From Streptomyces sp. JH14 (GTDB lineage: Bacteria; Actinomycetota; Actinomycetes; Streptomycetales; Streptomycetaceae), in the NCBI RefSeq assembly GCF_029428675.1, contig NZ_JAJNEL010000001.1, positions 1,054,001-1,118,000 of the forward strand: a DNA stretch of 64,000 bases, read 5' to 3'. Under the pieces are notes generated by a model. The model worked only from the letters and a program-made list of their open reading frames with translations, was not told the origin of the DNA and searched no databases. Position numbers and translations under genes: made by a program. Shown piece after piece: positions 51,156-60,200 of this stretch (position 1 is the stretch's first letter; each line of letters opens with the position of its first letter).

Positions 51156-52169
51156 ATGACGACGACACCCACACCGGCCTCCACCCACACGGGCCGCAAC
51201 CGGCGGGCGACCGCCGCGGCCTGCACCACCGTGGCGCTGTGGGCCTCCGCCTTCGTCTCCATCCGGAGCGCGGGCGACGCCTACTCCCCCGGTGCGCTCG
51301 CACTCGGCCGACTGCTGGCAGGTTCGCTCACGCTCGGCGTGATCCTTCTCGTACGCCGCGAGGGACTGCCGGCCAGGGCGGCGTGGCCGGGCATCGTGGC
51401 GTCCGGACTGCTCTGGTTCGGGCTCTACATGGTGGTGCTCAACTGGGGCGAGCAGCAGGTCGACGCGGGCACGGCGGCCATGGTCGTGAACATCGGCCCG
51501 ATCCTGATCGCCCTGCTCGGCGCCCGGCTGCTGGGCGAGGGCCTGCCGCGCATGCTGCTGGTGGGGATGGGCGTGTCGTTCGCGGGCGCCGTGGTGGTCG
51601 GCCTCTCCATGTCGGGACACGGGGGTTCCTCGGTGCTCGGCGTGGCGCTCTGTCTGCTGGCGGCGGTGGCGTACGCGGCCGGGGTGGTCGCCCAGAAGCC
51701 GGCGCTGCGGCACGGCTCGGCGCTGCAGATCACCACGTTCGGCTGCCTGGTCGGTACGGCCGCCTGTCTGCCGTTCTCCGGCGTGCTGGTCTCCGAGGTG
51801 GCCGACGCACCGGTGTCCGCGACGCTGAACATGGTCTATCTGGGCATCTTCCCCACCGCTCTGGCCTTCACCACCTGGGCCTATGCGCTCGCCCGCACGA
51901 CGGCCGGCCGGATGGGCGCCACCACCTACGCGGTGCCAGCCCTGGTGGTGCTGATGTCGTGGCTGCTGCTCGACGAGGTGCCCGCGCTGTTCACGGTCGG
52001 CGGCGGCCTGCTCTGCCTGGCAGGGGTGGCGGTCTCCCGTATGCATCCGCAGACTGGACGTCGTAACAGTCCGGCCCCGCCGGTGGAGGGAGGCCGTCAT
52101 GACCAGGAGCACCCGGGGTCCGAGCGGCCCCAGGAAGGCGAAGAAGAAACGAGCGGCCGACGACGCTGA
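51156..52169 (+). CDS. EamA/DMT family transporter
   Basis: A 337-residue transporter of the drug/metabolite superfamily, with about ten helices in two EamA halves (ALWASAFVSIRSAGDAYSPGALALGRLLAGS in the first; LAAVAYAAGVVAQKP in the second). The C terminus is an unusual charged tail (~45 residues) that overlaps the PPK2 gene by 71 nt and may be trimmed by an earlier natural end in homologues. TAGAGT lies 7 nt before the ATG at 51156, so the mRNA is probably leaderless. Likely an exporter; substrate unknown. Confidence 0.82.
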   Translation: MTTTPTPASTHTGRNRRATAAACTTVALWASAFVSIRSAGDAYSPGALALGRLLAGSLTLGVILLVRREGLPARAAWPGIVASGLLWFGLYMVVLNWGEQQVDAGTAAMVVNIGPILIALLGARLLGEGLPRMLLVGMGVSFAGAVVVGLSMSGHGGSSVLGVALCLLAAVAYAAGVVAQKPALRHGSALQITTFGCLVGTAACLPFSGVLVSEVADAPVSATLNMVYLGIFPTALAFTTWAYALARTTAGRMGATTYAVPALVVLMSWLLLDEVPALFTVGGGLLCLAGVAVSRMHPQTGRRNSPAPPVEGGRHDQEHPGSERPQEGEEETSGRRR

Positions 52170-53127
52170 GCACCGGCAGGCCGCCCTCGACTGGGCGGCC
52201 CGCCACGGCGGCCCCGAGCTCGCGGCGTTCGGCGTGGTCGACAGCGGCGACGACGATCCGGTCCTGGTGACGCCCGACGGCCGGGCGCGCGACGCCTGGC
52301 GCGAGGACTATCCGTACGACCACAAGCTCGGCCGGAAGGCGTACGAGAGGGACAAGCGCGCGCTGCAGATCGAGCTGCTCAAGTTCCAGCACTGGGTGAA
52401 GGAGCGCGACCAGCGGCTCATCATCATCTTCGAGGGGCGCGACGCGGCGGGCAAGGGCGGCACGATCAATCGCTTCACCGAGCACCTCAACCCCCGTGGT
52501 GCGCGGGTGGTGGCACTGGAGAAGCCCACCGAACGCGAGCGCACCCAGTGGTATTTCCAGCGGTACACGGCGCATCTTCCGAGCGCCGGGGAGATCGTGC
52601 TCTTCGACCGGTCCTGGTACAACCGGGCAGGTGTGGAGCGGGTGATGGGGTTCTGCACGACCCGCGAGTACCTCGAGTTCATGCACCAGGCACCGAGCTT
52701 CGAGCGGATGCTCGCCCGGGACGGCATCCATCTGGTGAAGTTCTGGTTCTCCGTGTCCCGCAACGAGCAGCGCAACCGGTTCATGATCCGCCAGATAGAT
52801 CCCGTACGGCAGTGGAAGCTCAGCCCGGTCGACCTCGCGTCGCTGGACAAGTGGGACGCGTACACGGAGGCCAAGGAGCTGATGCTGTTCCACACGGACA
52901 CGGCGGACGCGCCCTGGACCGTGGTGAAGAGCAACGACAAGAAGCGGGCCAGGCTGGAGGCGATCCGGCATGTGCTGTACCGCTTCGACTACCCGGACAA
53001 GGACACGACCGTGGTCCGCGAGCCGGACCCGCTGATCGTGGGCTCGGCCTCGCGGCTCTTCGAGCAGGGCGAGATGGGCGCCCGGCTGCTCTCCGCGGGC
53101 CGCACAAAGGCGGGGCCGACGGCGTGA
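52099..53127 (+). CDS. ppk2: Polyphosphate kinase 2
   Basis: A 342-residue PPK2-family enzyme. The Walker A motif GRDAAGKGGTINRFTEHL starts near residue 113, the lid region PRGARVVALEKPTERERTQWYFQRY follows, and the Walker B motif DRSWYNRAGVERVMGF lies near residue 173. PPK2 enzymes use polyphosphate to phosphorylate nucleotides, or the reverse; the class 1 ring of residues suggests ADP/GDP-type activity but is not certain. GGAGGGAGG gives a strong start at 52099, overlapping the EamA gene. A perfect terminator follows. Confidence 0.92.
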   Translation: MTRSTRGPSGPRKAKKKRAADDAEHRQAALDWAARHGGPELAAFGVVDSGDDDPVLVTPDGRARDAWREDYPYDHKLGRKAYERDKRALQIELLKFQHWVKERDQRLIIIFEGRDAAGKGGTINRFTEHLNPRGARVVALEKPTERERTQWYFQRYTAHLPSAGEIVLFDRSWYNRAGVERVMGFCTTREYLEFMHQAPSFERMLARDGIHLVKFWFSVSRNEQRNRFMIRQIDPVRQWKLSPVDLASLDKWDAYTEAKELMLFHTDTADAPWTVVKSNDKKRARLEAIRHVLYRFDYPDKDTTVVREPDPLIVGSASRLFEQGEMGARLLSAGRTKAGPTA

Positions 53128-53222
53128 GCCCGGATCGGAGCCCCACGAGGACCCACGTGGTCGACGGCCACGGGATGCGGTCCGGCCGGTCCGCCCGGTG
53201 TCCGTCATGGTGAGGTCGGACG

Positions 53223-53258
53223 GCTCCGGCACCGGGGGGGAGGCACCGGTGCCGGAGC
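53223..53258. terminator. Terminator after ppk2
   Basis: A perfect 13-bp stem (53223-53235 with 53246-53258) with a 10-nt loop. It lies 95 nt after the ppk2 stop and 22 nt past the stop of the MFS remnant on the other strand. Confidence 0.75.
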
Positions 53259-53280
53259 GGACGGGGTCAGGGAGTCCTGA

Positions 53281-53490
53281 TCAGCGTGGACCCGCCCGTC
53301 CCGCAAGGACCTTGATGGAGATCAGGGCGATGACGGCCAGGCCGATGATGCAGGCCGCCACCGCCATCGACGTGCCCGTCGCCTCCAGCAGCAGCACCAT
53401 CACGAACGGGGCGAGGCCGCCGCCGAGAACCGCCGCGATCCGGTAGCCGAGCGAGGCGCCGGTGTAGCGCATCTCGGCCGTGACAGCCCG
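53281..53490 (-). pseudogene. C-terminal remnant of an MHS-type MFS transporter
   Basis: The last ~67 residues (TAEMRYTGASLGYRIAAVLGGGLAP... then two hydrophobic helices and a Gly-Arg-Pro-Arg tail) match the final helices of metabolite:H+ symporters of the MFS, a family of ~430 residues. The similarity stops abruptly near 53490; upstream codons (PHPAGGAVRR...) are unrelated and no start or ribosome site exists. The gene has lost about 85% of its length by deletion. Confidence 0.8.
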
Positions 53491-53574
53491 GCGAACAGCG
53501 CCGCCTGCGGGGTGCGGGGACGGGGTGCCCGGCGGGGCCGACCCACCGGTCCGGGGAACGTACTGATCGGACGG

Positions 53575-53618
53575 TATGCAGGTCAACGGCTCGTGCAGCA
53601 GCAGCTTTTACCTGCATA
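53575..53618. repeat. A+T-richer inverted repeat next to the MFS remnant
   Basis: TATGCAGGT (53575-53583) and ACCTGCATA (53610-53618) are a perfect 9-bp inverted pair 26 nt apart. The A+T content is higher than around it. It may be the operator or promoter of the deleted gene. It is not followed by any start codon with a ribosome site. Confidence 0.45.
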
Positions 53619-53663
53619 TGACATTCGGGCGACCGCGACGAGGAGGGCGGGGCACGCCGAAAT

Positions 53664-53690
53664 CCCCGGCCGCCGCCGAGGCGGCCGGGG
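53664..53690 (-). terminator. Terminator after the alcohol dehydrogenase gene
   Basis: A perfect 11-bp stem (53664-53674 with 53680-53690) and a 5-nt loop, beginning 18 nt after the alcohol dehydrogenase stop on the minus strand. Confidence 0.85.
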
Positions 53691-53707
53691 TCCCCTCCGG
53701 GCATCGG

Positions 53708-54787
53708 CTAGAAGACCACCAGGGCCCGTCCGCCCTTGCCCGCGATCATGTTGTCGAACGCCGCCGGGATGCCGTCGAGAGTGATGCGCTCCGTCACCAG
53801 GGCGCTGAGGTCGAACCGTTCCGCGCGGATGTGGTCGGCCAGGACGGGCAGGTCCCGCGCGGGGTCCGCGTTGCCGTAGACACAGCCGGCGAGGGTGCGC
53901 CCCCAGTGGAAGATCTCCAGGGCGTTGAAGGTCACCTGCTGGTCCTTGCCGCCGATCCCGACGACCGTGGTGCGGCCGCCGCGCCGGGTGGAGTCCCAGG
54001 CACCGCGGATGGTCGCGGGCCGGCCGACGCACTCGACGGCGACGTCCGCGCCCTGCCCGCCGGTGAGCCTGCGGATCGCGCGCGGCGTGGTGTCGGAGGC
54101 GATGACGTAGTCGGTTGCGCCCGCCCGGCGGGCGAGCTCCTCCTTCTCCGGGGAGACGTCGACGGCGATGATCTTCGAGGCGCCGGCGATCCGGGCGGAC
54201 TGGAGCACGGCGAGACCGACGCCACCGATGCCGAAGACGACGACCGTCTCGCCGGCCCGCACCCGGGCGCTGTGGTGGACCGCGCCGTATCCGGTGAGGA
54301 CCGCGCAGCCGAGCAGGGCGGCGTCGGTCAGCGGGATGCCGTCGGGGGCGGGAAGCGCGCAGTTCGCGGCGACCACCGTCTCCTCGGCGAACGCCGCGAC
54401 GTTCAGGCCGGGGTGGAGTTCGGTGCCGTCGGCGGTACGGGCGTGGATGTTGCCCGCACCCGTGAGCGCGTCGGCGCACAGCCATACCTCGCCGAGCCCG
54501 CAGTGGTGGCAGGTGCCGCAGGACGGCGCCCAGTTGAGTACGACACCGTCGCCGGGCGCGACGTGGGTGACGCCCTCGCCGACGGAGACGACGGTGCCCG
54601 CTCCCTCATGGCCGAGGACGGCGGGGACGGGCACCCTCATCGTGCCGTTGGACAGGGACAGGTCGGAGTGACAGACCCCGGCGGCGGCGAGACGGAGCCT
54701 CACCTGGCCGGGGCCGGGCTCCGGGAGTTCGATGTCGGTGACCTCCAGGGGAGCTCCGACGGCGGGCAGTACGGCGGCGCGGACCAC
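53708..54787 (-). CDS. Zinc-dependent alcohol dehydrogenase
   Basis: A 359-residue medium-chain dehydrogenase. The catalytic zinc site is CHSDLSLSNGT with GHEGAG; the structural zinc lobe has CGTCHHCGLGEVWLC; the NAD(P) motif is GIGGVGLAVLQ. It would oxidise an alcohol to an aldehyde for the aldehyde dehydrogenase encoded 40 bp upstream. AAGGAG gives a clear GTG start at 54787. The two genes form an operon whose promoter carries a copy of the palindrome seen at 50352. Confidence 0.9.
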   Translation of the reverse strand: MVRAAVLPAVGAPLEVTDIELPEPGPGQVRLRLAAAGVCHSDLSLSNGTMRVPVPAVLGHEGAGTVVSVGEGVTHVAPGDGVVLNWAPSCGTCHHCGLGEVWLCADALTGAGNIHARTADGTELHPGLNVAAFAEETVVAANCALPAPDGIPLTDAALLGCAVLTGYGAVHHSARVRAGETVVVFGIGGVGLAVLQSARIAGASKIIAVDVSPEKEELARRAGATDYVIASDTTPRAIRRLTGGQGADVAVECVGRPATIRGAWDSTRRGGRTTVVGIGGKDQQVTFNALEIFHWGRTLAGCVYGNADPARDLPVLADHIRAERFDLSALVTERITLDGIPAAFDNMIAGKGGRALVVF

Positions 54788-54827
54788 GGACCGGCTCCTT
54801 GCTGATCGGGAGTGCATCGGGGGTGGT

Positions 54828-56222
54828 TCAGAACTGGAGGGACTTGGTCTGGAGGTACTCGCCCAGGCCGTGCGAGCCGAGTTCGCGGCCGACGCCGGAC
54901 TGCTTGTAGCCCCCGAACGGGGCGAGCGGGTTGAACCGGCCGCCGTTGATGTCGACCTGCCCGGTGTCCATCCGGCGGGCGAAGGCGACGGCCTCCGCGT
55001 CGTCGGCTGCCCATACGGCGCCCGCGAGCCCGTACACCGTGCCGTTGGCGATCCGGAGCGCGTCGTCCTCGTCCTCGTACTTCAGGATCGAGACGACCGG
55101 GCCGAAGATCTCCTCCTGGGCGATGGTCATCTCCGGGGTGACGTCGGCGAACACCGTGGGGCTGACGTAGTACCCGGCCGGGAGCGGGGCCTCGGGGCCA
55201 CCGGCGACGAGCCGGGCGCCCTCCTCGATGCCCTTCTCGATGTAACCGCGCACCCGCGCCTGCTGCTTGGCGTTGACGACGGGGCCGACCCGCTCCCCCG
55301 GCACGTACTTGGCGACGGCTGCGGCGGCGAGGGCGACGGCCTCCTCGTAGCGCTCGCCGTCGACGAGCATCCGGGTCCAGGCGCTGCACGTCTGGCCGGA
55401 ATTGGACATCACGTTGGCGACGCCCACATTGACGGCCTTGGCCAGATCGGCGGAGGGCAGGATGACGTTGGCGGACTTGCCGCCGAGCTCCAGTGCGACG
55501 CGCTTGACCGCGCCGCCCGCGGTGGCGCCGATCTGCTTCCCGACGGCGGTGGAGCCGGTGAACGAGACCAGGTCGACGTCCTCGTGCGCGGCGAGGGCCT
55601 GTCCGGCGACCGGGCCGAGACCGGTGACCAGGTTGAAGACACCGGCGGGCAGGCCGGCCTCCTCGGTGGCCTCGGCGAACAGCTGCGCGGTCAGCGGGGT
55701 GTCCTCGGCCGGCTTGAGCACGATCGTGCAGCCGGCCGCGAGTGCCGGGGCCACCTTGGCGACGATCTGGTGCAGCGGGTAGTTCCACGGGGTGATCGCC
55801 CCGACGACTCCGACGGGCTCCAGCAGAACGGTGGAGTTGCCGTGCTTCTCCTCGAAGGGGTACGAGGCGGCGAGTTCGGCGTACGAGCCGGCGACGAGGA
55901 TCGGCACACCCGCATGCACCGCCTGCGACAGCGGGAGCGGTGCGCCCAGTTCGGCGGTGACGGTGGCGGCGATCTCGTCCTGGCGGGCCACCAGGACATC
56001 GCGCAGGGCGGCGATCCGTGCGGCGCGTTCGGCGGGCGGGGTGGCGGCCCAGCCGGGGAACGCGGCGCGGGCGGCCCGTATCGCGGCGTCGACGTCCTCG
56101 GCCGTTCCGGCCGGGACATGGGCGATGACCTGCTCGTCCACCGGGTTCACGACCGGGATCGTGTCCGCGCCCGCTGCGGGGCGCCACTCCCCGCCGATGT
56201 ACATACCGTCGTGGGCCTTCAT
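54828..56222 (-). CDS. Aldehyde dehydrogenase family protein
   Basis: A 464-residue NAD(P)-dependent aldehyde dehydrogenase. The Rossmann entry [28 protein letters not shown], the catalytic Glu in [12 protein letters not shown], the nucleophile Cys in [10 protein letters not shown], and [11 protein letters not shown] are all present. It oxidises an aldehyde to the acid. It heads the operon with the alcohol dehydrogenase. GGAAGG precedes the ATG at 56222; an upstream in-frame start (56330) would read through the operator and is rejected. The palindrome AACTAGC-GGC-GTTAGTT lies 48-64 nt upstream. Confidence 0.92.
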   Translation of the reverse strand: MKAHDGMYIGGEWRPAAGADTIPVVNPVDEQVIAHVPAGTAEDVDAAIRAARAAFPGWAATPPAERAARIAALRDVLVARQDEIAATVTAELGAPLPLSQAVHAGVPILVAGSYAELAASYPFEEKHGNSTVLLEPVGVVGAITPWNYPLHQIVAKVAPALAAGCTIVLKPAEDTPLTAQLFAEATEEAGLPAGVFNLVTGLGPVAGQALAAHEDVDLVSFTGSTAVGKQIGATAGGAVKRVALELGGKSANVILPSADLAKAVNVGVANVMSNSGQTCSAWTRMLVDGERYEEAVALAAAAVAKYVPGERVGPVVNAKQQARVRGYIEKGIEEGARLVAGGPEAPLPAGYYVSPTVFADVTPEMTIAQEEIFGPVVSILKYEDEDDALRIANGTVYGLAGAVWAADDAEAVAFARRMDTGQVDINGGRFNPLAPFGGYKQSGVGRELGSHGLGEYLQTKSLQF

Positions 56223-56269
56223 GGCATTTCCTTCCGGACAGGGGTACGGCCGATGTCGTCCGCACCCCA

Positions 56270-56286
56270 AACTAGCGGCGTTAGTT
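56270..56286 (-). promoter_or_regulatory. Palindromic operator of the aldehyde/alcohol dehydrogenase operon
   Basis: AACTAGC-GGC-GTTAGTT matches the reverse complement of the 50352-50368 palindrome at 7 of 7 bases in the left arm and 5 of 7 in the right, with the same 3-nt centre length. It lies 48-64 nt before the aldehyde dehydrogenase ATG. Confidence 0.6.
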
Positions 56287-56379
56287 TTTGGGCGCCAGAG
56301 ACGCCCGCCATGTGCGGACGGTCCGTTCACCCGAGCTCCGCCGCACGGTTCAGTAATTCACCAGTAGCGGCCTCCTCCT

Positions 56380-56543
56380 AAGGGCTGGCCCGTCATCCCT
56401 GGTGGATCAGCGCGCGGCGTCGGATGCGGTCCATCGCAAGGCGGAGGGGCGTCCTCATACCGGTCGTATTCGGGCGTTCCGACAACGCGGCGAGGTGCCG
56501 TAGCTGTCGTCGTGCGCCCGCCAGGAATTACGGGACAGCCCTT
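56380..56543. mobile_element. 164-bp MITE with ~26-bp terminal inverted repeats
   Basis: The ends AAGGGCTGGCCCGTCATCC... and, on the other strand, AAGGGCTGTCCCGTAATTCC... agree at 22 of 26 positions. That end sequence is, as I recall, typical of IS5-like elements in Streptomyces. The element has no open frame that would encode a transposase, so it is non-autonomous. Target-site duplications are not obvious. It sits between the aldehyde dehydrogenase operator and a decayed gene. Confidence 0.7.
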
Positions 56544-56619
56544 GGCGTCCCGGATCAGCCCGCCTCCTCCCGTACTGCCCCCGGGTCCCGGAACCGCGGC
56601 GGGTTCCCCCGTACCAGCC

Positions 56620-57157
56620 ATGGAGGAGCACTCCGATGTATCTGCCCCGATCCCCGCGGCGCACTTCACCCTGCCGAAGGTCGCCGAGGGCGCCTTCACG
56701 CGGACGGCCGCGCCCGCCGCCCCGGTCCTGTGCGACAGCGACTACGCCGGTGCGCTGACCGTCGACGGCGACGAGACCGCAACCGTCGCGCTGCCCAACC
56801 TCGCCGACGCCTCGGGCAACAGCTGCGCGCCGGCCGCGTACTCCTGGATCAACGGCGTGTCGCCAGGACCGGTCTCACGGGCGACGAGGACGCCAGGACG
56901 ATCACGCTGCCCTTCCCGGTGAAGCTGTACGGCGTCTCCTGCTCGAGCGTCGCCGTCGAGATCCGTGACGGCCGCGCCGGCGAGGTGCTGCACACCGGCG
57001 TCGCCCGGAGGCTGCGGCGGGCTCGGCAACCGGTTCACCGGACCGGAGGGCCTGGTCATGGGCAGCACCTACGCTCTGCGCACGTACGGCCCCGCTCAGG
57101 GCCCCCTGATGCGCCGCTGTCCGCGGGCTGACCGTGGCGACGATCAGCGGCTCCTGA
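56620..57157 (+). pseudogene. Secreted-protein gene with several frameshifts
   Basis: Starting at ATG 56620, a frame reads AHFTLPKVAEG...APAAYSWINGVS. The text then continues as TGLTGDEDARTITLPFPVKLYGVSCSSVAVEI in the next frame from about 56865, and a third change of frame is needed for the ending LTVATISGS before TGA at 57155. The LPFPVKLYGVxxSSVxV piece resembles a beta-sandwich module common in large secreted actinobacterial proteins ending in Ig-like domains. At least three frameshifts break it, and the 5' part of such proteins (signal peptide) is absent. It lies right after the MITE. The exact family is uncertain. Confidence 0.65.
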
Positions 57158-57187
57158 CCCGCCCCGACCGGCACGGGCCGGTCGCCA

Positions 57188-57221
57188 CAGGCCCCCCCGA
57201 GTGCTCGATCCGGGGGGCCTG
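57188..57221 (+). terminator. Terminator before the BTAD regulator gene
   Basis: A 10-bp stem (57188-57197 with 57212-57221), 30 nt after the last codon of the decayed gene and 39 nt before the regulator start. It probably served the now broken gene. Confidence 0.65.
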
Positions 57222-57260
57222 CGGCCGTGCACAGCGGCACGGATTACAGTTGCTCCCCCT

Positions 57261-60200
57261 ATGGCCAGGACATTCACCGAGAACGAGGACTCCACCGGAG
57301 CGGCCCCTTTGCTCCGTGTGCACCTGTTCGGTGGGTTCAGGGTGAATCGTGACGGCGGTCCACCGCTCGCCGAACGCTGGCCGCGCCCCAGCGCCCGCGC
57401 CCTGGTGAAGCTGCTCGCCGTCACTCCCGGGCACAGCCTCCACCGCGAGCAGGCCATGGAGATCTGCTGGCCCGACGCCGATCCACAGGCCGCGCTCGGG
57501 AGCCTGCGGGTCGCCCTGCACGCGGCCCGCCGGGCCGTCGAACCCGAACTCGCGCCCCGGGCCGCCTCCTCCTACCTCGCCGGCGACGGCGCACTGCTGC
57601 GGCTCGACCCGCACACGGTGTGGATCGACGCCGACCACGCCGAGTCGCTCGCGGAGCGGGCCCTCGACGGCGGCACGGCGGGGGAGCTGGCCGCCGCGCT
57701 CGCCGCGTTCACCGGGGAGCTGCTGCCCGAGGACCGTTACGCCCCGTGGGCCGAGGCCCGGCGCGAGCGGCTGTCCGCGCTGTGCGACCGGGTGCGGCTC
57801 GCCCTCGCCGAAGCCCACCTCGCGGACGGCGACACGGAGTCGGCCACCGAGGTGGCGCTGCGCGCCGTGGCGGCCGCACCCGCCGAGGAGCGTGCCCACC
57901 GGGTACTGATCGACGCCTATCTGCGCCAGGGCCTGCGCCGCCAGGCCGTGCGCCAGTACCACCTGTGCCGTGAAGCGCTCGACGCAGAGCTCGGCGTGCG
58001 CCCGGGGCACGCCACCGAGCAGCTGCATCTGCTGGCCCTGGACGCGGCCACGACGGTACTTCCCGCCGCCTCCGCTCTCGTGCTTCCGGCGGCGATCCGT
58101 ACCCCGCCCGGTCCGCCGCTGCGCGGCCGGATCGACGAGCTCGATGTGCTGCTGTCCGACGACGGACCGCCGGTACGGCTGATCGGCGGCGAGGCCGGGG
58201 TGGGCAAGACCCGGCTGACGGCGGAGGCGGCCCGGCGGGCGGCCGAGGACGGGACGACTGTGCTGTGGGGCGCGGGCCACGACGCCGAGGGCCACACGCC
58301 GTACGGCGCCTTCGTCGAGGCACTGGACGCCTGGATGGCCGACCGGCCGTCCGCCGAACGGGCCAGGATCGGCGGCGAGTACCCCGAACTCGCCTCGCTG
58401 CTGCCCACGTTGGGCCAGATCGATGCCGCGGCGGAACGCAGCCCGGAGGAACAGCGCGACCGGCTTTTCCGGGCGACGGCCGGGCTGCTGGGCGATCTGG
58501 CGGCCACCGCCCCGGTGCTGCTCGTGCTGGACGATCTGCACGCCGCCGACGCGGGGACGTACCAGCTGCTCAGCCATCTGGCCCGGCGGGCGGTGGCCAC
58601 CGGCGCCGACTGGCGGTTCGCCGTGACGTACCGGGCCGAGGAGTTCGCGGCGGCGGACCCCCGGCGCACCGCGCTGGACGGGCTGACTCGTCAAGGACTG
58701 GCCCGCACCATGGAGTTGGGGCGGCTCGACCGTGCGCAGTGTCTGGCGATCGCGGCGGACGCGGGCGCCAGGACCGGGCTCGACCGGGTCTGGGAGCTGT
58801 CGCTGGGCAACCCCCTCTTCGCCCTGGAACTGGCCCGGACCGTCCACGAGGGCGCGAACCCCGCCGCGCTCAGCGCGCCGGAGGGCGTGCGGCAGCTGGT
58901 GGCGGCCCGGCTCGCACGGCTGGGACCGGCGGCGCGCCGGGTCGTGGAGGCCGTCTCCGTGGCGGGCGGAGGCGCCGCGCTGTCCGAGGTGCTCGACATG
59001 GCCGAGCACGGGCTCCATCCGCCCCTGTCGTCCGCCGAGGCGACGGACGCCGTGGACGCGGCGGTCGCGGCGTCGGTGGTGGCGGAGCGGACCGTGGTGG
59101 TCGGCGGCCGCCCCATGCCCGGTCTCGCGTTCCGGCATCCGCTGGTGCGGCTGACCTGCTACGACGGCCTGTCCGCCGCCCGTCGCCGGCAGCTGCACTC
59201 GGCGTATGCGGAGGCGGTGCTGCGACGCAGGCCGGACGCCGTCGACACCCTGGCCTCGCATCTGGCGCGCGCCGACGACCCCCGGGCCACCCACTATCTG
59301 CGGCAGGCGGCCGAGCGTGCGGCCGCCCTGTGCGCCAATGACACCGCGGACCGCTACTACGCCGAACTGACCGCCCGGCTCGACGCGTTGGCCTCCGACG
59401 CGGCGCAGGCCCGGATCGACCGCGCCGTCGTGCTGCGCCGGATGGCCCGCTACCAGGAGGCCGCGGCGGTGCTGCGCGAGGCACTGGACGACATGGTCCG
59501 GCGCGGCGACGAGGACGGTCAGGTGCTGGCCGCCGCCCGGCTGACCGAGGTGCTGGTGAAGTACCGCGGCACCGACGAGGGCGAGGAACTGCTGCGCACC
59601 TACCCGCCCGGTCCGCGCACCCTGCCGCTGGCCGCCGCGACCCACCATCTGGCGGCGGCGGTCCTGCGGTTCGTGACCGGCCGGTACGCGTCGGCGCACA
59701 CCGCGGCCCGTATCGCGCAGGACGCCGCGGACGCCATTGCGGGCAGCGAACGCCGGGGGCTGCTGGCCCGGGCCCTGGGGATGCAGGCGACCTCGCTCGG
59801 TCTCGCGGGCCGGTTCGCGCAGGCCCGCGAGGCGGCCGATCTGGCACTGCCGCATGCCGAGGCGTACGGCGACCAGGAGTTGCTGGCCACCGTCGTCTCC
59901 GTACTGCGCGAGCATGCCCGGCGATCGGGCCGGCTCGCCGAGGCGGTGTCCTTCGGCCGGCGGGCCCAGCGGCTCGCCGAGCACACCGGCGATCCGACCG
60001 CGGTCGCCTTCGAGCGAGCCAACCTCGCGGAACTCCACTTGTTGCTACGGGAGTTCACGGAGGCGCGGGAGCATGCGGAGGCCGCGGCACGGGAGAGCGA
60101 CGGGCAGCCCGCATGGTGCACCCCGTACGCGCTGGCCGCACTGGCCCGGTTCCGGATGAGGACGGACGAACCGGGCGCCGCGGAGCTGCTGGCCCGCGCC

